DNA of 64,000 nucleotides from Telmatospirillum siberiense (GTDB lineage: Bacteria; Pseudomonadota; Alphaproteobacteria; Rhodospirillales; Magnetospirillaceae): contig NZ_PIUM01000026.1 in assembly GCF_002845745.1 (NCBI RefSeq), forward strand, positions 1-64,000, read 5' to 3'. This document shows, piece by piece, positions 25,078 through 33,780 of this stretch. A model generated the notes under the pieces. It did not search any database, was not told where the DNA came from, and saw only the letters and a list, made by a program, of their open reading frames with translations. Position 1 is the stretch's first letter. Each line of letters begins with the position of its first letter. The position numbers and the translations under genes were made by a program.

Positions 25078-25434
25078 ATGAAGATGAGCACCGCCGGATC
25101 GAACGAGCAGGACGCCCTGATGGCGGAAATGGAAATCACCAGCCTGAAGGAGGAAATCGCCACCCTTCGCCAGGAAATCGAGGATCTGCGGACCGAGGCC
25201 GATCTCGATGCCTGCCACGTCGCCGGGCTGTCGGCCCAGATCCAGGCGCTGATCGCCGAAAGCGAGGCCTGCCCGAACAAGGCCGCCCATCCGCTGATCG
25301 AACGCGTCGAATATGTCAACAGCCGCACCGGCCAGACGATGCTGAAGACCAGGGCCCTGCCGCTCTACCGCGAGGCCTTCGACGCCGAAGCCCGGAAGCT
25401 GGGCATCGCCGATCCGGAACAATTCCGCTCCTAG
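25078..25434 (+). CDS. Hypothetical coiled-coil protein
   Basis: A 118-residue acidic protein I do not recognise. The first half is a heptad-like coiled coil (EMEITSLKEEIATLRQEIEDL, then RTEADLDACHVAGLSAQIQAL). The second half is globular and contains HPLIERVEYVNSRTGQTML and LYREAFDAEARKLGI. AAGGA precedes the ATG at 25078 by five bases; the next in-frame ATG at 25084 is possible. It stands alone between two repeat-bearing intergenic regions, and codon use is like its neighbours. No signal peptide or membrane helix. Confidence 0.55.
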   Translation: MKMSTAGSNEQDALMAEMEITSLKEEIATLRQEIEDLRTEADLDACHVAGLSAQIQALIAESEACPNKAAHPLIERVEYVNSRTGQTMLKTRALPLYREAFDAEARKLGIADPEQFRS

Positions 25435-25462
25435 TGGTTCCGGTACGCTCCGGCTTTTGATT

Positions 25463-25612
25463 AACCACCAAGACACCAAGGCGGCGGAAAGAGCCATAGG
25501 CATTTCCTGTTCGACCAGCGACGTGACGCTGAATAGCGAACGAAAGCTTCGCGGCGCCTCAACCGAGTCAATCTCCCGATTTTTCGGGAAACGCCTTGGT
25601 GCCTTGGTGGTT
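25463..25612. repeat. Inverted CACCAAGACACCAAGG-type repeat pair
   Basis: Two 21-bp arms, 25463-25483 (AACCACCAAGACACCAAGGCG) type and 25592-25612, are inverted copies with one mismatch, separated by 108 bases. Repeats of this kind are dispersed in many bacterial genomes. A small TCCCGA-TTTT-TCGGGA hairpin lies just inside the right arm. The remainder of the 381-base gap 25435-25815 has no gene that I can see. Confidence 0.6.
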
Positions 25613-25815
25613 CAAAATATCCGGGGGTTCCTTTCATGCCATTGGGGAACCAGAGGCAACGGGAGAAGCCTTAAGGCGCCCCCGACCATTTCCCGAAACG
25701 AAGGCCGACCTCTCAAAAAGCGGGGGATAACTTCCCTTTTTGGGGCACCGGCCCCAATTCTGCCGCTTTCCCTGCCGATAGTGCGCCCCATCGCAAAAGC
25801 CGATGGAGGTCCGAA

Positions 25816-26139
25816 ATGTGGCAGAAACTGATGCGCACGTGGCTGATCGGCGCCGCCGTAACGCTGGCAACACCGGAGGGAGCCTTGCGCGCAGAAACGA
25901 ACCACCCCACCGACCCCGCCACGGGAAGCGAGCGCAATACGGAGGACCAGCAGACCGCGACCCAGCCCCGCAAGGATCTTTACGCCGGCAACGAGGAGCC
26001 GTCCCTGGCGGAACTGCTGGCCGATCCGGTCTGCCACGCGCTGATGCGCTTCGACGGCGTCACGCAGGACAGCCTGACCACGATGATCGCCGGCTGGCAG
26101 GAAAAATTGCGCATCCGCCCGGACGACGCGGACGGATAG
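25816..26139 (+). CDS. Small secreted hypothetical protein
   Basis: A 107-residue protein with a probable signal peptide (LMRTWLIGAAVTLATPEGALRA). A polar disordered stretch rich in Thr, Asn and Glu follows, then a compact C-terminal part LAELLADPVCHALMRFDGVTQDSL with one Cys. GGAGG sits 8 bases before the ATG. I do not recognise the family; the C-terminal motif 'D....ALM..DGV....l..l' suggests a small helical domain. It is followed 75 bases later by the oligoendopeptidase gene but need not share its transcript. Confidence 0.6.
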   Translation: MWQKLMRTWLIGAAVTLATPEGALRAETNHPTDPATGSERNTEDQQTATQPRKDLYAGNEEPSLAELLADPVCHALMRFDGVTQDSLTTMIAGWQEKLRIRPDDADG

Positions 26140-26214
26140 GGCCCTTGTCATGCTTTCCCCGCCGGAGCGAGGCGTCTAAGCTGGCCCCGTCCCTAAGTCC
26201 CCCGGAGAGCATGA

Positions 26215-28077
26215 ATGAGACGTTTCGCCCGCACGCTTGGAGTGGCCTGCCTGGCCCTCGCCCCCGCCGGCACCGCCATCGCGGCGGCGTCCGAGGCGGC
26301 GCCGGCCATGGCCTGGGACCTCCGCCCGCTTTACGCGACGGACGCGGCGTGGGACGCCGAGCGGCAGGCCATCGAAGCCGAACTTCCGGGATTGTCCGCG
26401 CTCAAAGGCACCTTGACCGACGGCGCCACGCTGGAAGCGGGCCTGGACAAGATCTGGGCTCTCAAGAAGCGGGTGAGCCGGCTCGACACCTACGCCTCCC
26501 TGTCCGCCGACGCCGACACCCGCGTGGAGGCCAATCAGGTCCGCCGGCAACGGGCCGACGATCTCAGGAACAAGCTCGACGAACGCATCGCCTTCCTCAA
26601 CCCCGAGATCATCGCGCTCGGTCGCCAGAGGATCGAGGACTTCCTTGCCGAACGACCGGGACTGGCGAAGGACCGCTATCAGTTGCAGACGATCCTGCGC
26701 GAAGCGGGCCACACCCTGGGACAGGAAGCGGAAAATCTGCTCGCCGCCGCCCAGACGCCCCTCGAACAGCCGGGATCGATCTATGGCCTGCTGGCCAACG
26801 CCGACATCCCCTGGCCCGGCGTCGACATCCGGGGCAAGAAGGTCACGCTGGACCAGGAGGGATATGTCGCGCATCGCGACGACCGCGACCCCAAGGTGCG
26901 CGGCAAGGTCTTCGCCACCTTCTGGCCTGTGTTCAAAACCTATGAGCGGACCTTCGGCGCCACCTACGCCGCCAACCTGCGCGGCACGGTCTTCGCCGCC
27001 AAGGCCCGGAAATACCCCGATTCCATGGCCCAGGCGCTGGCCCGCGACAATGTGCCGGAAGATGTCTACAAGACCCTGATCGCCGAGGCGCACAACGGCC
27101 TGCCGACCCTGCATCGCTATCTCGCCGACGGCAAGAAGCTGCTGGGCCTGAAGGAATTCCGATATTCCGACATCTATGTGCCCTTCGCCGCGCCCCCCCG
27201 TCACTACACCATGGCCGAGGCGGAACGGCTGGTGCTGGAGGCGCTCGCCCCCCTGGGAGACGATTACGTCCGGGATCTCGACGAAGGCTTCCGGGGCGGC
27301 TGGATGCATGCGCAGCCCCAGCGGGGCAAGCGCTCGGGCGCCTATATGAACGGCTCCGCCTATGACGTGCATCCTTACGTTTTGATGAGCTATTCCGGGA
27401 AATACGAAAGCGTCTCGACGCTGGCCCACGAATTCGGCCATGCCATGCATTCGGTCCTGACCAACCGGACGCAGCCTTTCGAGACCGCCGATTACTCGAT
27501 CTTCGTCGCCGAAATCCCCTCGACCACCAACGAAATGCTGCTGATCGACCATGTGATCGCCCGCTCGCGCACCAAGGCCGAGAAGATCTACGCGCTCAGC
27601 CAGGCGCTGGAGCTCCTGCGCGGCACCTTCTTCCGCCAGGCGATGTTCGCCGAATTCGAAGCCCTGACCCACGCCGCCATCGAACGGGGGGATCCCCTGA
27701 CCGGCGAAGGGCTCAGCAAGATCTATCTGGGATTGTTGCGGCGCTACATGGGCGAGGCCGAGGGGGTGATGAAAATCGACGACCTCTACGGCGTCGAATG
27801 GGCCTATGTCCCGCATTTCTACAACGACTTCTATGTCTATCAATATGCCACGTCGATCAGTGCCGCGGCCTATTTCGCCGAAGGGATCGAAAAAGGCGAC
27901 CAGGAGTTGCGCCGGCGCTATTTCGACATGCTGAAGGCCGGCGGTTCGGACGATCCCTATCTGATCGTCAGGAAGGCCGGTCCCGATCTGGCCAGCCCCG
28001 AACCCTACCGCGCCCTGGTCAGACGCATGGACCGCCTGCTCGACCAGCTCGAAGCCGCGATGGCGGAAAAGGAGTAG
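26215..28077 (+). CDS. pepF: Oligoendopeptidase F (M3B), exported
   Basis: A 620-residue M3B metallopeptidase. The zinc-binding motif HEFGH lies in TLAHEFGHAMHSVLTN at about residue 406, and the third ligand Glu is in EIPSTTNEMLLIDH about 25 residues later. The N-terminal helical region (about 45-130) and the C-terminal HFYNDFYVYQYATSISAAAYFAEGI tract are classic PepF. Unlike most PepF proteins it begins with a signal peptide (ARTLGVACLALAPAGTAIAA), so it probably acts on oligopeptides in the periplasm. The ATG at 26215 is chosen over the out-of-frame ATG at 26211; GGAG precedes it. A CCCAGG-AAG-CCTGGG hairpin lies about 50 bases after the stop. Confidence 0.9.
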   Translation: MRRFARTLGVACLALAPAGTAIAAASEAAPAMAWDLRPLYATDAAWDAERQAIEAELPGLSALKGTLTDGATLEAGLDKIWALKKRVSRLDTYASLSADADTRVEANQVRRQRADDLRNKLDERIAFLNPEIIALGRQRIEDFLAERPGLAKDRYQLQTILREAGHTLGQEAENLLAAAQTPLEQPGSIYGLLANADIPWPGVDIRGKKVTLDQEGYVAHRDDRDPKVRGKVFATFWPVFKTYERTFGATYAANLRGTVFAAKARKYPDSMAQALARDNVPEDVYKTLIAEAHNGLPTLHRYLADGKKLLGLKEFRYSDIYVPFAAPPRHYTMAEAERLVLEALAPLGDDYVRDLDEGFRGGWMHAQPQRGKRSGAYMNGSAYDVHPYVLMSYSGKYESVSTLAHEFGHAMHSVLTNRTQPFETADYSIFVAEIPSTTNEMLLIDHVIARSRTKAEKIYALSQALELLRGTFFRQAMFAEFEALTHAAIERGDPLTGEGLSKIYLGLLRRYMGEAEGVMKIDDLYGVEWAYVPHFYNDFYVYQYATSISAAAYFAEGIEKGDQELRRRYFDMLKAGGSDDPYLIVRKAGPDLASPEPYRALVRRMDRLLDQLEAAMAEKE

Positions 28078-28153
28078 AACTCCGCACGGGCGTCCCTCCC
28101 CGGCGGTCCCTTGGAATGGCCAAATCCCCCAGGAAGCCTGGGTATTCCTGCAC

Positions 28154-28216
28154 AGTCTCACGCTGTCTCAAAAATAAGATTTGTGCTTGATGCTGAGATT
28201 TCTTTGTGAATATAGT
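28154..28216 (+). promoter_or_regulatory. Promoter and upstream GTCTCA sites of orotate operon
   Basis: AGTCTCA (28154-28160) and TGTCTCA (28164-28170) are direct repeats 10 bases apart, one helical turn. Downstream, TTGATG (28187-28192) and TATAGT (28211-28216) form a plausible promoter with an 18-base spacer. The GCTGTCTCA sequence also occurs next to the XRE regulator's promoter at about 36958-36966 (reverse strand). The sites lie roughly 55-65 bases upstream of the expected start, which would suit activation. Confidence 0.45.
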
Positions 28217-28276
28217 TTTCTCTTTCCCTGTCATTAAGGGCCATCCGGCCCCATGGAAGGAAGAGGGGGATCCACC

Positions 28277-29527
28277 GTGAGTGACATCCAGACCGCAACC
28301 GCGGAAACCAATATTCCGACAAGCCCGACCGTCGTCGACGCCACGGCCCGAAAAGCCCTGCTGGGCTCCGCCCTCGGCTATGCCATGGACGGCTTCGACC
28401 TGCTGATCCTGGGCTTCATGCTGAAAGCCATTTCCAAGGATCTCGCCCTGACGCCGGCGCAAGGCGCCTCCTTCGTGACCGCCACCCTGATCGGAGCCGT
28501 GTTGGGGGGCTTCGTTTTCGGCATGCTGTCGGATCGTTTCGGCCGGGTGCGCGTGCTGACCTGGACGATCGTCATCTTCGCCGTCTTCACCGGCCTTTGC
28601 GCCGTGGCGCAGGGCTATTGGGACCTGTTGTTCTACCGCACGGTCGCCGGTCTCGGCCTGGGCGGGGAATTCGGCATCGGCATGGCGCTGGTCGCCGAGG
28701 CCTGGCCGGCCGCCAAACGGGCCCGGGCCTCGTCCTATGTCGGCCTGGGCTGGCAGTTGGGCGTGCTGACGGCGGCGCTGGTGACCCCCTTCCTGCTGCC
28801 GATCATCGGCTGGCGCGGCATGTTCGCCGTCGGCATCCTGCCGGCCGTCGCCGCCTATTTCATCCGCCATTCTCTGCATGAGCCGGAGATCTTCGTGGCC
28901 AAGGTCGTCCAGCAGCGGCCGAAGCAGTCGTCGCTGTTTCTTCTGGTCAAGGACGCCGAGACGGCCAAGCTCAGCCTGGGCATGGTCATTCTCTGTTCGG
29001 TCCAGAACTTCGGCTATTACGGCGTGATGATCTGGCTGCCCAACTATCTGTCCAGCCGCTTCGGTTTCGCGCTGACGCAATCGGCGATGTGGACGGCGGT
29101 CACCATCGCCGGCATGGCGGTCGGGATCTTCCTGTTCGGTCATATCGCCGACCGTATCGGCCGCCGCCCCACCTTCTTCAGCTACATGCTGGGCGCCGCC
29201 ATCATGGTCACCGTCTACTCCCGGCTGACCGACCCGATGGAGCTGCTTGTCGCCGGCGCGGTGATGGGCTTCTTCGTCAACGGCATGATCGGCGGCTACG
29301 GCGCGTTGATGAGCGAGCTGTTCCCGACGGCGGCCCGCGCCACCGCCCAGAACGTGCTGTTCAACATCGGACGCGGCGTCGGCGGGTTCGGTCCGGTGGT
29401 GGTCGGCGCCATCGCCACCGCCTACAGCTTCGAGATGGCCATCGGCCTGCTGGCCACCCTTTACGTGCTCGATATCATCGCCATGTGGCTGTTGATCCCC
29501 GAGCGCCGCGGAGCGGAACTCGCCTGA
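28277..29527 (+). CDS. MFS transporter, candidate orotate/pyrimidine carrier
   Basis: A 416-residue 12-helix major facilitator of the AAHS/NanT-like metabolite:H+ symporter type. Helix 1 has the typical GYAMDGFDLLILGFML, loop 2-3 is GMLSDRFGRVRV, loop 4-5 carries GLGLGGEFGIGMALVAEAWP, and loop 8-9 is HIADRIGRRPTFF. The GTG at 28277 has a G-rich ribosome site (GAGGGGGA) before it; an ATG at 28253 is in frame but lacks one. It is the first gene of an operon with PyrK, PyrD, an M20 amidohydrolase, PyrC and PyrE. I infer uptake of orotate, dihydroorotate or carbamoyl-aspartate; aromatic and dicarboxylic acids are usual for this family. Confidence 0.8.
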   Translation: MSDIQTATAETNIPTSPTVVDATARKALLGSALGYAMDGFDLLILGFMLKAISKDLALTPAQGASFVTATLIGAVLGGFVFGMLSDRFGRVRVLTWTIVIFAVFTGLCAVAQGYWDLLFYRTVAGLGLGGEFGIGMALVAEAWPAAKRARASSYVGLGWQLGVLTAALVTPFLLPIIGWRGMFAVGILPAVAAYFIRHSLHEPEIFVAKVVQQRPKQSSLFLLVKDAETAKLSLGMVILCSVQNFGYYGVMIWLPNYLSSRFGFALTQSAMWTAVTIAGMAVGIFLFGHIADRIGRRPTFFSYMLGAAIMVTVYSRLTDPMELLVAGAVMGFFVNGMIGGYGALMSELFPTAARATAQNVLFNIGRGVGGFGPVVVGAIATAYSFEMAIGLLATLYVLDIIAMWLLIPERRGAELA

Positions 29528-29553
29528 GCGGCGGGAAAGGAAGGATCGAAGAC

Positions 29554-30435
29554 ATGGCGGTCCACCGCGATCTATCCCCTGAGACTCCCCCTCCTCCGCC
29601 CCCGGCGGAGGAGGATGACTCCCACGCGCGTTGGAAGGCGAGCGTCGTCTCCGAACTGGCCCGGGTGGTCGACAACCGGGCGATAAACGCCGAATACCGG
29701 CATCTGGTGGCCGACTGCGGAGAGGAATCCGCCCAGGCCAGGCCAGGCCAATTTTTTCAGCTTCTCTGTCCCCAGCCGCCCGGCGGCGGGCAGCCGTTCC
29801 TGCGCCGCCCGATGAGCCTTTACGGCGTCGATCCGGAAAAACGCCGGGTCGAATTCCTCTACAAAGTGGCCGGGCTCGGCACGCGCGGCCTGGAAACGCT
29901 GCGGGCCGGCGACCGGCTCGACATCATGGGGCCGCTCGGCCAGGGCTTCCGTTTGAACGCGGACTGTCGCCACATCGTGGCGGTCGGCCGCGGGGCCGGG
30001 CTCGCCACGCTGGCGCCACTGGCCAAGGCGGCGGAGGCGAGGGGCATCGGGGTCACCGCCATCCTGAGCGCGCGCCGGCCCGACCTCCTGGTGTCCGTCG
30101 AGCTTTTCCGGCATCACGGCGCCGAGGTGATCACGGTGACCGATTCCCAGTCGACCAGCGGGCCGGCGAACGTCGAACGCCTTCTGCGGCGGCTGATCGC
30201 CGAAGGCCGCTGCGACGCCTTCTTCACCTGCGGATCGAGCCGCCTGATGGGCGTCCAGCAAAGGCTGGCCCGGGAATTCGATCTGCCCGGACAGGTCGCC
30301 ATGGAACAGCAGATGGCCTGCGGTATCGGCCTTTGCCATTGCTGCGTTCGCGACTTCAACGTGAACGGCGAGATCGTCAGCCGCCGCGTCTGCTGGGACG
30401 GCCCGGTGTTCGACCTGATGGAGGCGCTGCCATGA
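29554..30435 (+). CDS. pyrK: Dihydroorotate dehydrogenase electron transfer subunit PyrK
   Basis: A 293-residue PyrK-like flavoprotein. After a Pro-rich N-terminal extension (residues 1-25), the FAD domain contains RRPMSLYGVD, followed by the NAD domain with VAVGRGAGLATLAPLAK. The C-terminal 2Fe-2S binding loop is CGIGLCHCCVRDF...RRVCWDGPVF, with all four Cys ligands. PyrK with a class 1B PyrD makes the NAD-linked heterotetrameric dihydroorotate dehydrogenase, whose reaction is readily reversible. It overlaps pyrD by ATGA. Alphaproteobacteria normally make UMP with quinone-linked PyrD, so this NAD-linked enzyme points to a catabolic role. Confidence 0.88.
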   Translation: MAVHRDLSPETPPPPPPAEEDDSHARWKASVVSELARVVDNRAINAEYRHLVADCGEESAQARPGQFFQLLCPQPPGGGQPFLRRPMSLYGVDPEKRRVEFLYKVAGLGTRGLETLRAGDRLDIMGPLGQGFRLNADCRHIVAVGRGAGLATLAPLAKAAEARGIGVTAILSARRPDLLVSVELFRHHGAEVITVTDSQSTSGPANVERLLRRLIAEGRCDAFFTCGSSRLMGVQQRLAREFDLPGQVAMEQQMACGIGLCHCCVRDFNVNGEIVSRRVCWDGPVFDLMEALP

Positions 30436-31394
30436 GCGAGACGCGCGACATCGACATGTCCGTCCGCATCGGCGGGCTGACGCTGAGGAATCCGGTCATG
30501 CCGGCATCCGGCACCTTCGCCGAAGGGCTGGAAAGCGTGATCGACTTCAACCGCCTGGGGGCCATGGTCACCAAGACCATCACCCGCGAACTGCGCGCCG
30601 GCAACCCGTTGCCGCGCGTCGTCGAACAGCCCGGCGGCATGATCAACGCCATCGGCATCCCGTCCAAGGGCGTGCCCTATTTCATCGAACGGACGCTGCC
30701 TTGCTACACCCCTTATGACACGCCCCTCGTCGTCAGCATCTCGGCCCCCACGGCGGAAGGATTCGCCAGCCTGGCGGCCGAGTTGAGCATTCCCGGAGTG
30801 GCGGCGATCGAGGCGAACATCTCCTGCCCGAACATCGAGGAGGACGGCAAGGCCTTCGCCATGCGCGCCGAATCGACCGAGAACGTGACCCGCCATCTGC
30901 GCGCCGCCACCAATCTGCCGCTGTGGATGAAACTGACGCCGAACACCGGCGACATGCCCGAGGTCGCCAGGGCGGCGGAAGCCGCCGGAGCGGACGCCGT
31001 GGTGGTGGCCAACACGATCCTGTCGATGGCCATCGATCTGAAGACCTTCAAGCCCTGCCTCGGCAACATCATGGGGGGCCTGTCCGGTCCGGCCGTCAAG
31101 CCGATCGTCCTGCGCCACGTCTTCCAGTGCGCCAGGGCGGTCGGCATTCCGGTGATCGGCTGCGGCGGCATTTCCTGCGCCGACGACGCCGCCGAATATC
31201 TGCTGGCCGGCGCCAGCGCCGTGCAGGTTGGCACGGCGACCTTCGTGAAGCCGGCGGTGATGGTCGACATCATCGACGGCCTGGCCACCTTCTGTCAGCG
31301 CCGCGACATTCCTCGGGTGGCCGATCTGATCGGCGCCACCGTCATCGAAGAGGCCGACGAGCCCGACGTTTCCTGGTTGAGCCCCGCATCATGA
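30432..31394 (+). CDS. pyrD: Dihydroorotate dehydrogenase class 1B catalytic subunit
   Basis: A 320-residue FMN TIM-barrel protein. The active-site base is the Cys in IEANISCPNIEEDG at about 130, diagnostic of class 1 rather than class 2 enzymes (which use Ser). Substrate and FMN residues appear in NPVMPASGTF, PLWMKLTPNT, VVVANTI and IPVIGCGGISCADDAAEYLLAGASAVQVGTA. It pairs with the upstream PyrK. In the breakdown direction it would reduce orotate to dihydroorotate with NADH, as known from Clostridium oroticum. It is ATGA-coupled at both ends. Confidence 0.9.
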   Translation: MSETRDIDMSVRIGGLTLRNPVMPASGTFAEGLESVIDFNRLGAMVTKTITRELRAGNPLPRVVEQPGGMINAIGIPSKGVPYFIERTLPCYTPYDTPLVVSISAPTAEGFASLAAELSIPGVAAIEANISCPNIEEDGKAFAMRAESTENVTRHLRAATNLPLWMKLTPNTGDMPEVARAAEAAGADAVVVANTILSMAIDLKTFKPCLGNIMGGLSGPAVKPIVLRHVFQCARAVGIPVIGCGGISCADDAAEYLLAGASAVQVGTATFVKPAVMVDIIDGLATFCQRRDIPRVADLIGATVIEEADEPDVSWLSPAS

Positions 31395-32686
31395 CCGCCC
31401 CATCCGAACAGAAGAGCATCACCGTGATCAAGGACGCGCGAGATCGGAACCTGGCCGAGGAGCTGTTCGCGGCGCTTCGCGCCAGGACCGGCGATTCCGT
31501 CGGCATCACCCGCGCCAGCTACGGCGAAGGCGAATCGGCCGCCATCGACATCATCGAAGCCAAGGCGAAAGCCTTCGGCCTGACGACAGAACGGGACGCC
31601 GGGGCCAATCTGATCGTCACCCTGGAAGGACGGGAGCCAGACCGGCCCTTCCTGGCCTGCGGCTCGCATCTCGATTCCGTGCGCCAGGGCGGCAATTACG
31701 ATGGCGCCGCCGGCGTCGTCGCCGGCCTCGCCATTCTAGCCGGGTTCAAGGAGGACGGCTTCCGGCCGCGGCGCACCGTGAAGCTCTACGCCCTGCGCGG
31801 CGAGGAAAGCGCCCGTTTCGGCACCGCCTACATGGGGTCGAACGCTCTTTTCGGCCGCCTGCAGGCCGCCGATCTCGCCGCCCGCGACGCCAGGACCGGC
31901 CGGACCCTGGCCGAATGCATGAAAGAGGTCGGCGTCGACGTCGAGCGCGTGGCCAGAAGCGAGCCCCTGCTCGACGCGAAACGCGTCGGCGCCTGGATCG
32001 AATTGCATATCGAACAGGGACCGGTGCTGGTGGCCCGCGACCTGCCCATCGGCATCGTCACCGGCATCCGGGGCAATCTGCGTCACCGCGTGGTCGAATG
32101 CGTCGGCGAGGCCGGCCATTCCGGCGCCGTGCCGCGCTGGTTGCGCCGTGACGCGGTGTTCGCCACGGCCGAACTGATCACCCATCTGGACCGTCATTGG
32201 CGCACCATGCTGGAACGCGGCCGGGATGTGGTGGTCACCTCCGGCGTGTTCGGCACAGATCCCCAGGAACACGCCATCGCCCGCATTCCCGGCCTTGTCC
32301 GCTTCTCCTTCGAGGTGCGCAGCCAGAGCAGGGAAACCCTTGAGGCCTTCTACGAGCTTTTCCTGACGGAATGCGGCATGATCGGCGACGAGCGGGGGGT
32401 CGAATTCAAACTCGACCGCAGAATCGACTCGGCGCCGGCCACCATGGATCCGGAATGGATTCAGCGATTGAAAACGGCGGCCCGCGGGCTAGGATTGCCC
32501 GATGAAGACATTCCCAGCGGAGCCGGGCACGATGCCGCGGTCTTCGCCAATGTCGGCATTCCCAGCGCGATGATTTTCGTGCGAAACGAGCAAGGTTCGC
32601 ACAATCCGAACGAAGCGATGGACATGGGCGATTTTCTGGCCGGCATCGCCGTCATGCGTGCGGCCCTGACGGAGGCGGAGAAATGA
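31391..32686 (+). CDS. M20 family N-carbamoyl amino acid amidohydrolase (candidate ureidosuccinase)
   Basis: A 431-residue bimetal M20 amidase of the HyuC/AllC/beta-ureidopropionase group. Metal and catalytic residues are seen in CGSHLDSVRQGGNYDGAAG, ALRGEESARFG, ELHIEQGPVL, GEAGHSGA, SGAGHDAA and QGSHNPNEAM. Related enzymes hydrolyse N-carbamoyl amino acids or allantoate to the amine, CO2 and ammonia. Because it lies ATGA-coupled between pyrD and pyrC, the fitting substrate is N-carbamoyl-L-aspartate, the product of dihydroorotase acting in the hydrolytic direction. That would give aspartate (ureidosuccinase activity). Family is firm; the substrate is inference from context. Confidence 0.85.
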   Translation: MTAPSEQKSITVIKDARDRNLAEELFAALRARTGDSVGITRASYGEGESAAIDIIEAKAKAFGLTTERDAGANLIVTLEGREPDRPFLACGSHLDSVRQGGNYDGAAGVVAGLAILAGFKEDGFRPRRTVKLYALRGEESARFGTAYMGSNALFGRLQAADLAARDARTGRTLAECMKEVGVDVERVARSEPLLDAKRVGAWIELHIEQGPVLVARDLPIGIVTGIRGNLRHRVVECVGEAGHSGAVPRWLRRDAVFATAELITHLDRHWRTMLERGRDVVVTSGVFGTDPQEHAIARIPGLVRFSFEVRSQSRETLEAFYELFLTECGMIGDERGVEFKLDRRIDSAPATMDPEWIQRLKTAARGLGLPDEDIPSGAGHDAAVFANVGIPSAMIFVRNEQGSHNPNEAMDMGDFLAGIAVMRAALTEAEK

Positions 32687-33780
32687 GCGAGGCGAAGTCC
32701 GAGGACACTGTGGCGGAAGGCGGCGGCGTCCAGCCCCCCCGAAGCATCACCATTCGCCGCCCCGACGATTTTCATCTGCATCTGCGTGGCGGCGCCGTGC
32801 TGGAAGCCGTGCTGCCCAGCACCGCCGCGCAATTCGCCCGCGCCATGATCATGCCCAACCTGGCCCCCCCGGTGACCACCGTCGCCGCGGCGAACGCCTA
32901 TCGCGAGAAGATCCTCTCCGCCCGCCCCGAAGGATCCGATTTCCAGCCCCTGATGAGCTGCTATCTGACCGACGCCACCTCGCCCGACGAGATCGAAAGG
33001 GGCTATGTCAACGACGCCTGGATCGCCGCCAAGCTCTACCCGGCCGGTGCCACCACCAATGCCCATCACGGCGTCACCGATCTGCCCGCCCTGGCGCCCG
33101 TTCTGGAACGCATGGAACGGATCGGCATGCCGCTTCTCGTGCATGGCGAAGCCACCGATCCGGCCGTCGACATCTTCGATCGCGAAGCGGTGTTCATGGA
33201 ACAGAGCCTGCTGCCGCTGCTGGCTCGCCATCCGGGCCTCAAGGTGGTCATCGAACATATCACCACGGCGGAGACCGCAGACATCGTGCGCGCCCACGCA
33301 TCGCGGGTCGGCGGCACCATCACCCCCCATCACCTGATGATCAACCGCACCTCGCTCTTCCAGGGCGGCCTTCGCCCCCACCTCTATTGCCTGCCGGTCG
33401 CCAAGCGGGAACGCCATCGCCTGGCGCTCCGCAAGGCCGCCACATCCGGCGAGGGATGCTTCTTCGCCGGCACGGATTCGGCGCCGCACTTCAAGAGCGC
33501 CAAGGAGTCCGCCTGCGGCTGCGCCGGGGTCTTCGTCGGCGCCACCGCTTTGCAATGCTATGCGCAGGTCTTCGACGAGGAAGACGCGCTCGGCCGGCTG
33601 GAAGGCTTCGCCTCGCTCAACGGCGCGCGCTTCTACGGCCTGCAATCGAACGACGGCACCGTCACGCTGGAGCGAACGCCCTGCACAGCCCCCCCGGTGA
33701 TCTCCGTCGGCGACCAGGAGATCCTGGTTTTCCGTGGCGGCGAGCCGCTGCCCTGGTCGGTGAAGGGAGCCCCCCGATGA
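32683..33780 (+). CDS. pyrC: Dihydroorotase, E. coli PyrC type
   Basis: A 365-residue class II dihydroorotase. Zinc and catalytic residues are present: HLHLRGG near residue 32, the carbamylated Lys in AAKLYPAGATTN at about 110, LLVHGEAT, VIEHITTAET, TPHHLMINR, and the catalytic Asp in FFAGTDSAPH. An extra 20-residue polar N-terminus precedes the normal start of the family. The enzyme interconverts dihydroorotate and N-carbamoyl-aspartate. In this operon, together with the M20 amidase, it likely opens the ring for degradation, although the same enzyme also serves synthesis. ATGA overlaps on both sides indicate strict translational coupling. Confidence 0.9.
   Translation: MSEAKSEDTVAEGGGVQPPRSITIRRPDDFHLHLRGGAVLEAVLPSTAAQFARAMIMPNLAPPVTTVAAANAYREKILSARPEGSDFQPLMSCYLTDATSPDEIERGYVNDAWIAAKLYPAGATTNAHHGVTDLPALAPVLERMERIGMPLLVHGEATDPAVDIFDREAVFMEQSLLPLLARHPGLKVVIEHITTAETADIVRAHASRVGGTITPHHLMINRTSLFQGGLRPHLYCLPVAKRERHRLALRKAATSGEGCFFAGTDSAPHFKSAKESACGCAGVFVGATALQCYAQVFDEEDALGRLEGFASLNGARFYGLQSNDGTVTLERTPCTAPPVISVGDQEILVFRGGEPLPWSVKGAPR

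Noticed and set aside
26176-28161. Minus-strand open frame of about 660 codons opposite the oligoendopeptidase gene
   Set aside because: Antisense shadow of pepF caused by third-position GC; no ribosome site or motif.
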